Source of the DNA: CAZIDL01 sp964537825
GTDB lineage: Bacteria > Bacteroidota > Bacteroidia > Flavobacteriales_D > CAYVSK01
Assembly: GCA_964537825.1 (NCBI GenBank)
Contig: CAZIDL010000029.1
Location: 1-30,194, forward strand
Direction: 5' to 3'
DNA length: 30,194 nt
Shown: in pieces, positions 15,217 through 22,252 of the stretch
How the letters are laid out: every line of letters starts with the position of its first letter
Numbering within the stretch: the stretch's first letter is position 1
Made by a program: the position numbers and the translations under genes
Notes under the pieces: generated by a model
The model's database searches: none
The model's input: the letters and a program-made list of their open reading frames with translations, nothing else
What the model was told of the DNA's origin: nothing

Positions 15217-16614
15217 CTACTTCCCCTCTAGAATGCCTTTCGTCCATTCGCTGATGCGTTCGAGCACTGGCGGATGAATGGTGGTGTTGATCTTTCCGTA
15301 ATTGGATGGGAGGCCCGTGCTGGCGGGTTGAAAAAGGTGATTGACCCCAGGTATGGTCTCGATCTTGGCCTTTTCGTTCCCCCTGAGCGCTTCTTTCATC
15401 CTATTTGCGTTAGGATCGGGAAGCACCTGGAGGTCCTTCTCTCCAAAGAGTGCAAGGACCGGTGATCGGAGCTTTTTGTAAGTCGGGAATGGATCGTATT
15501 GGATGAAGGAACGGAACCAGGTCGAACTTCCTAAACCCTCGAAACGTCCGATGACCTTCTCCTGCATCGAACTGTCAAAGACCTCCTCATACTCTTGCTG
15601 TACCAAATGACGAAGCCGATCACTGATGAAGGAACTGTCCCGTTCGGCCCTTATATAGCTGGTCAGACTGTCCAGTATCTTCATTTGAGGCTTCAGCATG
15701 TCTTCCGCCATTCCCATTTCTGAAAGGATGGCCCGGTTTTGCGTCAGGAGGGTGGAATCCCCCCTTAGTCCCGGAGAAGCGAGTAGGATCAGGAAAGCCG
15801 GATCTTCACGTTCTGCGGCGATCGATGTGACGACAAGCCCCCCTTCACTGTGTCCGAGCATCCCTACCTTATCAGGGTTGATCCGGTCGAAGTTCTTTAG
15901 AAATCGATAGGCGGCCGTGGCATCATCGGTGAACCCCTCGAGGGTCGTGCCTTCGAAACTCCCTCCGGAAGCGGCAACGCCCCGGTCATCATAGCGCAAT
16001 ACAGCCACTCCGTTCCGTGTCAGATGGTCTGCTATAACATGGAACGGTTCGTGCTGCTTCAGGGTCTCGTTCCGGTCCTGAGGGCCAGACCCAGAAACGA
16101 GCACCACGCCCGGGAAGGGTCCTTTACCTTTCGGGATCGTTAAGGTCCCGGCAAGTTTGAGATCGTCCTTTTCCTGTTGGAAGCTCGTGTCGATGCTTCG
16201 ATAGGAGTAAGGGGCTTGTGGCGTTTGAGGTCGGGACGGGCCCTTGACCTCCGCTCCTTTGCTGAGAAGTAGTTCAATGGCTTTTCCTTTCTGGCTCCAT
16301 CGACCAGAAAGGCTGTCCGGAGTAACGAAGATCCCCCGATAGTTCCCGTTCACTTTGGGAACTTCTATCCGAAGGCTGTCCCCGTTCCGAAGCACCGTAT
16401 CCACTGGAATGCCACTGACCCCCTGATCGGGACTGTCCATGGTGGCCTGGAGTCCGTCCTTCTTCTCCTCGATATGAAAGCGGATCCGTAGGCTTGTACC
16501 GCTCACTCGGATCTTTCCCTTCCAATCCCCGACGGCGGGATCTTGTTCGTTTTGGGCAAAAAGAGCGAACGGAAAGAGTAGAAGGATGAGGGCCGATCGA
16601 AAGGGAATTTTCAT
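15217..16614 (-). CDS. Exported alpha/beta hydrolase with N-terminal beta domain
   Basis: 465 residues with a clear signal peptide (MKIPFRSALILLLFPFALFAQ). Residues ~25-125 form a beta-rich domain (DPAVGDWKGKIRVSGTSLRI, later GRWSQKGKAIEL) common in exported Bacteroidota hydrolases. The rest is an alpha/beta-hydrolase: oxyanion region VLVSGSGPQDRNE, lid-side LRYDDRGVAASGG, nucleophile elbow GMLGHSEGG with Ser at about 257, the acid at ALFGEKD (Asp) and the catalytic His in PGVNHLF. The family includes esterases, acyl hydrolases and prolyl-oligopeptidase-like enzymes; the substrate cannot be called. The mature protein lies in the periplasm or at the surface. The gene is convergent with the surface protein (4-base spacer) and divergent from the receptor, with a perfect -7 box directly in front of its start codon. 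Confidence 0.9.
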   Translation of the reverse strand: MKIPFRSALILLLFPFALFAQNEQDPAVGDWKGKIRVSGTSLRIRFHIEEKKDGLQATMDSPDQGVSGIPVDTVLRNGDSLRIEVPKVNGNYRGIFVTPDSLSGRWSQKGKAIELLLSKGAEVKGPSRPQTPQAPYSYRSIDTSFQQEKDDLKLAGTLTIPKGKGPFPGVVLVSGSGPQDRNETLKQHEPFHVIADHLTRNGVAVLRYDDRGVAASGGSFEGTTLEGFTDDATAAYRFLKNFDRINPDKVGMLGHSEGGLVVTSIAAEREDPAFLILLASPGLRGDSTLLTQNRAILSEMGMAEDMLKPQMKILDSLTSYIRAERDSSFISDRLRHLVQQEYEEVFDSSMQEKVIGRFEGLGSSTWFRSFIQYDPFPTYKKLRSPVLALFGEKDLQVLPDPNANRMKEALRGNEKAKIETIPGVNHLFQPASTGLPSNYGKINTTIHPPVLERISEWTKGILEGK

Positions 16615-16618
16615 GGTC

Positions 16619-16626
16619 CAAAATTA
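16619..16626 (-). promoter_or_regulatory. -7 promoter box of the hydrolase gene
   Basis: Read on the minus strand this is TAATTTTG, a perfect TAnnTTTG Bacteroidota -7 element. It ends four bases before the start codon at 16614, so transcription would begin at or very near the A of ATG. No good -33 TTTG was found at the expected spacing. Confidence 0.5.
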
Positions 16627-16714
16627 TCCAAAGACTTATGCATGATGATGAATACGCTCATGGAGTTGAGCCACCGTTGATCAGTATATCCGAGCCCTTA
16701 TGTTCGATCAGCCT

Positions 16715-16722
16715 TATTTTTG
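16715..16722 (+). promoter_or_regulatory. -7 promoter box of the outer-membrane receptor gene
   Basis: TATTTTTG, a perfect TAnnTTTG match, ending five bases before the ATG at 16728. The transcript would start at or next to the start codon. It also argues against the earlier ATG at 16638, which would place the promoter inside the gene. No good -33 element was found. Confidence 0.45.
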
Positions 16723-16727
16723 TCGCG

Positions 16728-19148
16728 ATGAGCTCAGCATTCCGGGTATCATTCCTTTTTCTTGCTATTTTCTTAGCTGCCCTTACATCCATTCATGCTC
16801 AAAAGGGCGTGGTGACCGGGAAGGTACAGGAAGTGGACGGCACGCCGATCCCCTATGCTTCGGTATCCCTGCACCGTCCATCCGATTCCGGTCTCGTGAA
16901 CGGAATGGCCACCAAGAAGGACGGTAGCTTTCGGATCGAAGCAAAGCCGGGGGCCTATTACCTCGAAATTCGCTTTCTTTCTTACCAGAACCGAACGATA
17001 GAGGATGTGAAGGTGATATCCGGAAGCACGAAGAAGATGGGTTCCCTCGAAATGAAGCAGGAGGGCAAGAGTACCCAAGAAGTGGAGATCAAAGGAGAGA
17101 AGCGGCGGATGGAGATCGATCTGGACAAGAAGGTCTTCAACGTGAGCAAGGATCTCAACACGGCAGGCGGGAACGTCAAGGAGGTCCTTAACAATACGCC
17201 TTCGGTGAACGTGGATATGGAAGGGAATGTGACCCTCCGAGGGAGCGGAGGTGTACGGATCCTGATCAATGGAAAGCCTTCTGGAATGGTTCAGAACGGG
17301 AACATCGATGCTTTGGCCAATCTCCAGGGCAGCATGATCAAAAAAGTGGAAGTGATCACGAACCCTTCGGCCAGGTACGATGCAGAAGGGGAGGTCGGGA
17401 TCATCAACATCGTGCTCAAGGACCGTGATGATGGAGGCTTTAACGGCTCCTTCAACGTGAATACGGGTTGGCCGCACGATCATGGTGCTGGTTTCGATCT
17501 GAATTACCGAAAAGGGCTTTTTAACATCTTTGCCAGTTACGGCTTCGAATACGAGAAAACCCCAGGTTTTGGGAATTCACGCCAGGAATTCAAGGATAGT
17601 ACCGGTGGAACGAAGTTCATCTATACGAGCGATGAGAATAGCTTAAGGGGTGGGACTTCTCACAATGCTAGATTGGGAATGGACCTTAATTTCCTCGACC
17701 ATCACGTGCTTACCCTATCCGGGAACCTTAATCTGGGGGATGAGAAGAACACAACGGATATCGTCTATCGGGATCTTCGACCGGATGGAACCCTCATTCA
17801 ACGGACAGACCGAAAACAAGTGGAAACGGAGGAGGATCAGAATTACAGTGCGAACCTTCATTACGAGCGTTCTTGGGAGGACGACAAGGAGCACAAGTGG
17901 ACCGTCGATGGCCAGTACGAAAAGGACCGGGATCACGAAAAAGCTAATATCGAGCAACGCGTGAAAGGAGCGGACAAGGGACTTGATCAGGTTAGTGACA
18001 ATCTGGAGGATGAGCTCAACTGGATAGCTAGGACGGATTATGTTCATCCTTTCAGTGAGGACGGCCAATGGGAAGCTGGTTTGAAGAGCACCAACCGGCG
18101 GATAAGGAACGATTACTACGTGGAAGAGCGGGAACCAGGAGGTAGTTGGGAACGGCTCGAGCTCTTCAGCAACCGCTTTCTTTATACGGAACGGGTCAAC
18201 GCTGCCTACGCCATGATCGGGGAGAAGTTCGGAAAGTTCTCTTTGCAGGGAGGAGGGCGTCTGGAGCACAGTTTCATTCAGACCGAACTTCTGAAAACGG
18301 ACGAGGTGAACACGCAGCGTTACCTCAATTTCTTCCCTTCTGCTCACGTGGGATATGAACTCTCGAAGAAGAATACTTTACAGCTCAGCTACAGCCGTCG
18401 CATCGATAGACCGCACTTTTGGGACCTGATCCCTTTCTTCAATTACAGCGACCCTCGTAGTTACCGCTCCGGGAATCCTTCTCTAAAACCCAAATTCACC
18501 GATTCCTACGAGCTTGGTCTCCTTAATTACTGGGATAAAGCGACCCTGAACACAACCTTTTACTACCGCCACAGCACCAATGTGTCAGAGGATATCACGG
18601 TCGTGGACAGCGCAGGTTATACGCGCAATTTTCCCGTGAACATGGCAACCCGTAATTCCTATGGCGTAGAGATCAACGGGAGTTATCGATTCACACCGGA
18701 CTGGGACATCAGTGCTGACCTCAACTTCTACCGTGCCATTACGGAGGGGAGTTATAAGGATACGGACCTCTTTAGCGACACCTATACGATGCGAGGGCGC
18801 GTAAATTCACAAGCCAAGTTCGACCACGGGATCGAAACGCAGGTCACATTCTTTTACCGTGCGCCGCGTCAGACCACCCAAGGACGCAGACTTGCCAGCT
18901 ATGCACTGAACATCAACATCGCCAAGAAGCTATTTGACGAAAAGGGGCGGATCACCCTTAGTGCCAGGGACATCTTTAACACGCGCATAAGGAGATGGGT
19001 TACGGAGACCGAGGAATATTATTCCAAAGGCCGGTTCCAATGGCATACAACCCGGCAATTCCGTCTCACCTTCACCTATAAGCTCAAAAAGGAAAAAGGA
19101 AAGAATAAGCGGAAGGGAGGTCCCCCTTCTGGAGGTGACGCTCCCTAA
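16728..19148 (+). CDS. TonB-dependent-receptor-like outer-membrane beta-barrel protein
   Basis: 806 residues from the ATG at 16728; the frame continues upstream to an ATG at 16638, but only the 16728 start gives a good signal peptide (RVSFLFLAIFLAALTSIHAQ). Residues ~26-110 are a CarboxypepD_reg-like beta-sandwich (GKVQEVDGTPIPYASVSLHR). Residues ~130-235 are a plug-like domain (VKEVLNNTPSVNVDMEGNVT, RGSGGVRILINGKPSGM, IKKVEVITNPSARYDAEGEV, GIINIVLK). The remainder is a large beta-barrel of the OMP_b-brl_3 kind (RIDRPHFWDLIPFFNYSDPR, RSGNPSLKPKFTDSYELG). Members import or bind large substrates; the substrate here is unknown, and no SusD partner lies nearby. No clear TonB box was seen. The C-terminal tail after the last strand is basic (KKEKGKNKRKGG). 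It overlaps the convergent gene by four bases. Confidence 0.92.
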   Translation: MSSAFRVSFLFLAIFLAALTSIHAQKGVVTGKVQEVDGTPIPYASVSLHRPSDSGLVNGMATKKDGSFRIEAKPGAYYLEIRFLSYQNRTIEDVKVISGSTKKMGSLEMKQEGKSTQEVEIKGEKRRMEIDLDKKVFNVSKDLNTAGGNVKEVLNNTPSVNVDMEGNVTLRGSGGVRILINGKPSGMVQNGNIDALANLQGSMIKKVEVITNPSARYDAEGEVGIINIVLKDRDDGGFNGSFNVNTGWPHDHGAGFDLNYRKGLFNIFASYGFEYEKTPGFGNSRQEFKDSTGGTKFIYTSDENSLRGGTSHNARLGMDLNFLDHHVLTLSGNLNLGDEKNTTDIVYRDLRPDGTLIQRTDRKQVETEEDQNYSANLHYERSWEDDKEHKWTVDGQYEKDRDHEKANIEQRVKGADKGLDQVSDNLEDELNWIARTDYVHPFSEDGQWEAGLKSTNRRIRNDYYVEEREPGGSWERLELFSNRFLYTERVNAAYAMIGEKFGKFSLQGGGRLEHSFIQTELLKTDEVNTQRYLNFFPSAHVGYELSKKNTLQLSYSRRIDRPHFWDLIPFFNYSDPRSYRSGNPSLKPKFTDSYELGLLNYWDKATLNTTFYYRHSTNVSEDITVVDSAGYTRNFPVNMATRNSYGVEINGSYRFTPDWDISADLNFYRAITEGSYKDTDLFSDTYTMRGRVNSQAKFDHGIETQVTFFYRAPRQTTQGRRLASYALNINIAKKLFDEKGRITLSARDIFNTRIRRWVTETEEYYSKGRFQWHTTRQFRLTFTYKLKKEKGKNKRKGGPPSGGDAP

Positions 19149-19846
19149 TCCAACGGGATGGAGACACCGATGGTCCCCCAGCTAAAGACCCCGATCGGAG
19201 ATGTATCGATCCGTCGTTGTTTTCGTCCGAGCTTTCCAGAGGAAGGTCCCTGATACAAGAGGGTGAAGAGATCGAAGAAAGGGTATTCGATGAAAAAGTA
19301 TTCCATGATGCGGAGGCGAGCCCGCAAAGCGAAACCAAGGCTGAGCCCGTTGAGCAGGTATTCCGTACTGCTATTTTCAGGCCGGACCCTCCAGCTATTG
19401 TAACCAAGGCCTGGGCTGACTGCGATCGCTGCCCGAACTGCATATCGAGCACTATCGAGTTCGATAAAGCCGAAGCGAAGGGGATAGATATCGAAATAGA
19501 GGCGGTCCGCGTTCAGTTCCCCTTCCAGTCCTTCTTTAGGGTCGGCGATAAAGTCGATCCCCTGGTGGTTCCGTGCCCGAGCTGGGGTGAACTGCACGTG
19601 AACACCCATGAGCCTGACCCCGAAGTTCTTTATAGCCTTTTCCCCGCCCCGAAAGCCCAGGAGGTAACTGAAATTCCGACCGCCGAGGTTCCGAAACCGT
19701 TCCTGATAGAGCGACCCCCATTCGAAGCCTGCTTCGATGGCCATATTTTGGGAAGGCTGCGGAACGATGCTGATCGGATCCCCTTTACTTTCCTGTGCAA
19801 AAAGCTGAAAAGGGACCATTAGAAAGAGGAGCAGGAAGGAACGCAT
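19145..19846 (-). CDS. Putative outer-membrane protein of unknown function
   Basis: 233 residues. A short signal peptide (MRSFLLLFLMVPFQLFAQES) precedes a sequence with alternating aromatic and small residues (NFSYLLGFRGGEKAIKNFGV, IYPLRFGFIELDSARYAVRA, YFFIEYPFFDLFTLLYQ) that ends in a strand-like GVFSWGTIGVSIPLD, consistent with an 8-10 strand beta-barrel. I do not recognise the family. It is the last gene of the valS-to-nhaA run and overlaps nhaA by one base (TGATG), so it should be translated with nhaA. Its 3' end overlaps the convergent receptor gene by four bases. Confidence 0.75.
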   Translation of the reverse strand: MRSFLLLFLMVPFQLFAQESKGDPISIVPQPSQNMAIEAGFEWGSLYQERFRNLGGRNFSYLLGFRGGEKAIKNFGVRLMGVHVQFTPARARNHQGIDFIADPKEGLEGELNADRLYFDIYPLRFGFIELDSARYAVRAAIAVSPGLGYNSWRVRPENSSTEYLLNGLSLGFALRARLRIMEYFFIEYPFFDLFTLLYQGPSSGKLGRKQRRIDTSPIGVFSWGTIGVSIPLD

Positions 19847-21570
19847 CAGTGCTCCTCCAGATCCTCAGGTTCAGGTCGGGGTGTCCAGAAACGGAGGATC
19901 AGAAGGCCTAGGGTCAAAGAAATGAGCGAACCTGTCAGAACCCCCACCTTGGCGAACTTTTCATACTTTTCTCCTTCGCTCACCTTATCGATGAATTTCT
20001 TAAGGATGTTCTGCTTAGCCACATCGGGCAAAGGGTAGATCTCGCCTTTTTGGATCAGTTTATCAGGTGCTTCTTTTGTGGATGTGTCCGCGTAAGCATA
20101 AATCCCTCCTTTGCGGAGGACCTTTTCAGGGATCAGTCCATTGGGAACGTTCTTTTTGATGGCGGAAGGAAAAGCGTAGACATCGCTGCCTTTGAGAAGT
20201 TTGGAGGGGAGTTCTTTTTTGGCGCTGGCAGAGAAAGCATAGACCCGCTCGTTGTTGATCATGTTCGTGACCCTGGGATCGTTAAGGTAATCCGGCGTAT
20301 ACGCCAGGTTCGTGATGAAGAGCGACATCGTGAACCCGATCCCGGCCATGAGGGCGGCTCCGTATATGTGGGTCCAGGCCGTCCCGCGTGGTAGCGATGC
20401 CAAGCCTGCTCTGACGAGTAGGCGAGATGCCCCAACGATACCGACGAATTTCCCTATCAACAGACCGAGCAGGCAACCCAGGCTCACGGGATGGAAGAGG
20501 ACCGCGATAATATTCGGTGGTAGTTCCACACCTGCGTTCGCCAAAGCGAAAACAGGCATCACAAAGTAGGAGACGAAGGGATTGAGCTTATGCTCCAACC
20601 GTTGGAGTGGTGTATCCGCATCTTTACCGAGCTTTTTGACCCGGTCCAGGATCAGGAGTTGATGGTGCGTGATCAAGGGAGCTCCCCTTTGAGAGCTGCT
20701 GCCCTCCATTTCTTTTCCGAGGGCTTTTAATCGTTGGACGAAGTCCTTTTCATCCACTTTGACGTTGGCAGGGATCGTAAATGCTGCTACAACGCCGGCC
20801 AGAGTGGCATGGACCCCCGACATGAGGAATGCGAACCAGATCACGCCGATCCCTACGATGCCGTAAAAGACCACGCTCCGAACGCCCATGCGGTTGGCCA
20901 CCAAGAGGGTGATCAGGCCGAGGGCTGCAAAGCCCAGGCTGACGAAGGAGATCTGAGAGGTGTAGAAGAGGGCTATCACTAGGACGGCCCCTAGATCGTC
21001 CACGATCGCAAGGCCTGCCAAGAAGACTTTCACCGAGAGGGGCACCCGGCTTTTAACGAGCGTAAGAAGGCCGAGGGAAAAGGCAATGTCGGTCGCCATG
21101 GGCACTCCCCAGCCGTTGGAGGCCAATCCGGAAGGATTGAAGGCGAAATAGATCAGCGCCGGTATCACCATCCCTCCCAGGGCCGCGCCAGCAGGTAGCA
21201 TGGCCTTTCGAATGGTCGATAGTTCCCCGGCTATCAGTTCACGCTTGATCTCAAGGCCGATCACGAAGAAGAAAATGGCCATAAGGCCATCGTTGATCCA
21301 ATGGTGGAGGGATTTTTCCAGCTCAAAAGGGGTTCCTTCGAAACCGATCCCGAAGGAAAGGTGCCAGAGGTGCTTGTAAGTTCCACCTCCTCCCCAGGGC
21401 CAGTTCACCCATAGCATGGCGATGACCGCCATGAGGAAAAGGATGATCCCTGTTGCCGCTCCGCTCTCGAAGAGCTGGACGATCGGATTCTTCTTCTTCC
21501 GGGGACGCTCTTCTTTCCCCCCTTCTTCTGTTTCAGCTGCTTTCGAAGAAGCTTGCTCTTCCTGCGCCAT
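19846..21570 (-). CDS. nhaA: Na+/H+ antiporter NhaA with large extra periplasmic loop
   Basis: 574 residues, longer than the usual ~390-440. The NhaA core is clear: FFFVIGLEIKRE, MATDIAFSLG (Thr160, Asp161), AIVDDLGA (Asp191-Asp192, equal to the Asp163-Asp164 ion site of E. coli), SGVHATLAGV, GKFVGI (Lys374, equal to Lys300) and AGIGFTMSLFI. It exports Na+ in exchange for H+ across the inner membrane. Between helices XI and XII, where E. coli has about a dozen residues, there are ~115 (about 424-540), including four short repeats with the core [VI]Y[AP][FYL]. By NhaA topology this loop is periplasmic. Helix XII follows (VGVLTGSLISLTLGLLIL). The gene starts 18 bases after dodecin and its stop overlaps the next start. 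Confidence 0.95.
   Translation of the reverse strand: MAQEEQASSKAAETEEGGKEERPRKKKNPIVQLFESGAATGIILFLMAVIAMLWVNWPWGGGGTYKHLWHLSFGIGFEGTPFELEKSLHHWINDGLMAIFFFVIGLEIKRELIAGELSTIRKAMLPAGAALGGMVIPALIYFAFNPSGLASNGWGVPMATDIAFSLGLLTLVKSRVPLSVKVFLAGLAIVDDLGAVLVIALFYTSQISFVSLGFAALGLITLLVANRMGVRSVVFYGIVGIGVIWFAFLMSGVHATLAGVVAAFTIPANVKVDEKDFVQRLKALGKEMEGSSSQRGAPLITHHQLLILDRVKKLGKDADTPLQRLEHKLNPFVSYFVMPVFALANAGVELPPNIIAVLFHPVSLGCLLGLLIGKFVGIVGASRLLVRAGLASLPRGTAWTHIYGAALMAGIGFTMSLFITNLAYTPDYLNDPRVTNMINNERVYAFSASAKKELPSKLLKGSDVYAFPSAIKKNVPNGLIPEKVLRKGGIYAYADTSTKEAPDKLIQKGEIYPLPDVAKQNILKKFIDKVSEGEKYEKFAKVGVLTGSLISLTLGLLILRFWTPRPEPEDLEEH
19981..20256 (-). repeat. Four short tandem protein repeats in the NhaA XI-XII loop
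   Basis: Residues ~439-530 of NhaA hold ERVYAFSASAKKELPSKLL, DVYAFPSAIKKNVPNG with EKVLRKG, GIYAYADTSTKEAPDKLIQK and EIYPLPDVAKQNILKKFI. The shared pattern is [VI]Y[AP][FYL], then a Lys-rich stretch with Pro, then [KE]-[LF]-[LI] and KG. Spacing is 20-28 residues. The last copy is the most diverged. Confidence 0.75.
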
Positions 21571-21588
21571 GAAGTCTTCCGATAGAGG

Positions 21589-21804
21589 TCAATCTATGTG
21601 GAATCCCACCTTGATGGTCACTTGCCAATCCCAGACCCGGTCGCCTTCGATGGAACCCCGCTGGTCGATGATCTGGAACCAACGCATATTCTTGACCGTG
21701 TGGGATGCTTTGGACACTGCGACTTGAATAGCATCCTCGAGGCTTTCCGAGGATGTTCCGGTGAGTTCCAAGGTCTTGTAGACTTTTTTGCTCTGGTCGC
21801 TCAT
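21589..21804 (-). CDS. Dodecin family protein
   Basis: 71 residues, the usual dodecin length. The family's conserved blocks are present: VYKTLELTGTSSESLEDAIQ near the N-terminus, AVSKASHTVKNMRWFQI with the flavin-stacking Trp (about residue 42), DQRGSIEG and the C-terminal strand WQVTIKVGFHID. Dodecins assemble into hollow 12-mers that bind flavin dimers (or CoA in some bacteria) and are thought to store or buffer them in the cytoplasm. The gene sits 28 bases after arfB and 18 before nhaA, so it is very likely part of the same transcript; the functional link to its neighbours is not evident. Confidence 0.93.
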   Translation of the reverse strand: MSDQSKKVYKTLELTGTSSESLEDAIQVAVSKASHTVKNMRWFQIIDQRGSIEGDRVWDWQVTIKVGFHID

Positions 21805-21832
21805 GCTGCAGCTGTTTGGATGCGGGGTAAAA

Positions 21833-22252
21833 TTAATGATCCCGACCGAGATCCGGGGGCTTCCGCATCCGTTTCTTTTCGCCCTTCTCCTTTTTCTTCT
21901 GGATCCGTTCCGCTTCAGCCCTTTTCGGTCGCTTCGTCCGTTTCCGGGGAGGTGCTCGTTTCAGAGAGCTTCGGAGGATCCGGTAGAGGGCCGTGATCGC
22001 TGCTTCTTTGTTCCGCTTCTGGGACCGCTCATTTCCACGCTCAACGATCAATTCACCCCGCTTGGTCAAGCGATCCCCGAGCTTTTTAAGGGCTCTCCTT
22101 TTTTGATCCTGGCTTAGCGATCGGCTTTTTGTCAAGGGGAAGACGAGCTGAACCTTCGTATCCGCCTTGTTGGCATGTTGCCCTCCTGGGCCTCCACCCC
22201 GGCTGGTGCGGAAATGGAATTCAGCGCTGAGGTCGGGCAGGTCGAAGGGCAT
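21833..22252 (-). CDS. arfB: Alternative ribosome-rescue factor ArfB (YaeJ-like peptidyl-tRNA hydrolase)
   Basis: 139 residues with one release-factor class I domain carrying the catalytic GGQ (SRGGGPGGQHANKADTKVQL; GGQ at residues 23-25) and a long basic C-terminal tail (KRAPPRKRTKRPKRAEAER). There is no stop-codon-reading domain. This matches ArfB, which frees ribosomes stalled without a stop codon by hydrolysing peptidyl-tRNA, with the basic tail reaching into the empty mRNA channel. The start ATG shares its A with the TAA stop of valS (TAATG), so it is translationally coupled to the synthetase. Confidence 0.93.
   Translation of the reverse strand: MPFDLPDLSAEFHFRTSRGGGPGGQHANKADTKVQLVFPLTKSRSLSQDQKRRALKKLGDRLTKRGELIVERGNERSQKRNKEAAITALYRILRSSLKRAPPRKRTKRPKRAEAERIQKKKEKGEKKRMRKPPDLGRDH

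Noticed and set aside
16638..16727. Upstream ATG for the receptor gene
   Set aside because: The 30 added residues precede a good signal peptide and cover a perfect -7 promoter box.
16773..17483. 236-residue minus-strand reading frame
   Set aside because: Antisense to the conserved plug region of the outer-membrane receptor; no protein features.
21833..22252. Peptide chain release factor 1 or 2
   Set aside because: The GGQ domain is present, but the protein is only 139 residues, lacks the codon-recognition domain and has the basic ArfB tail.
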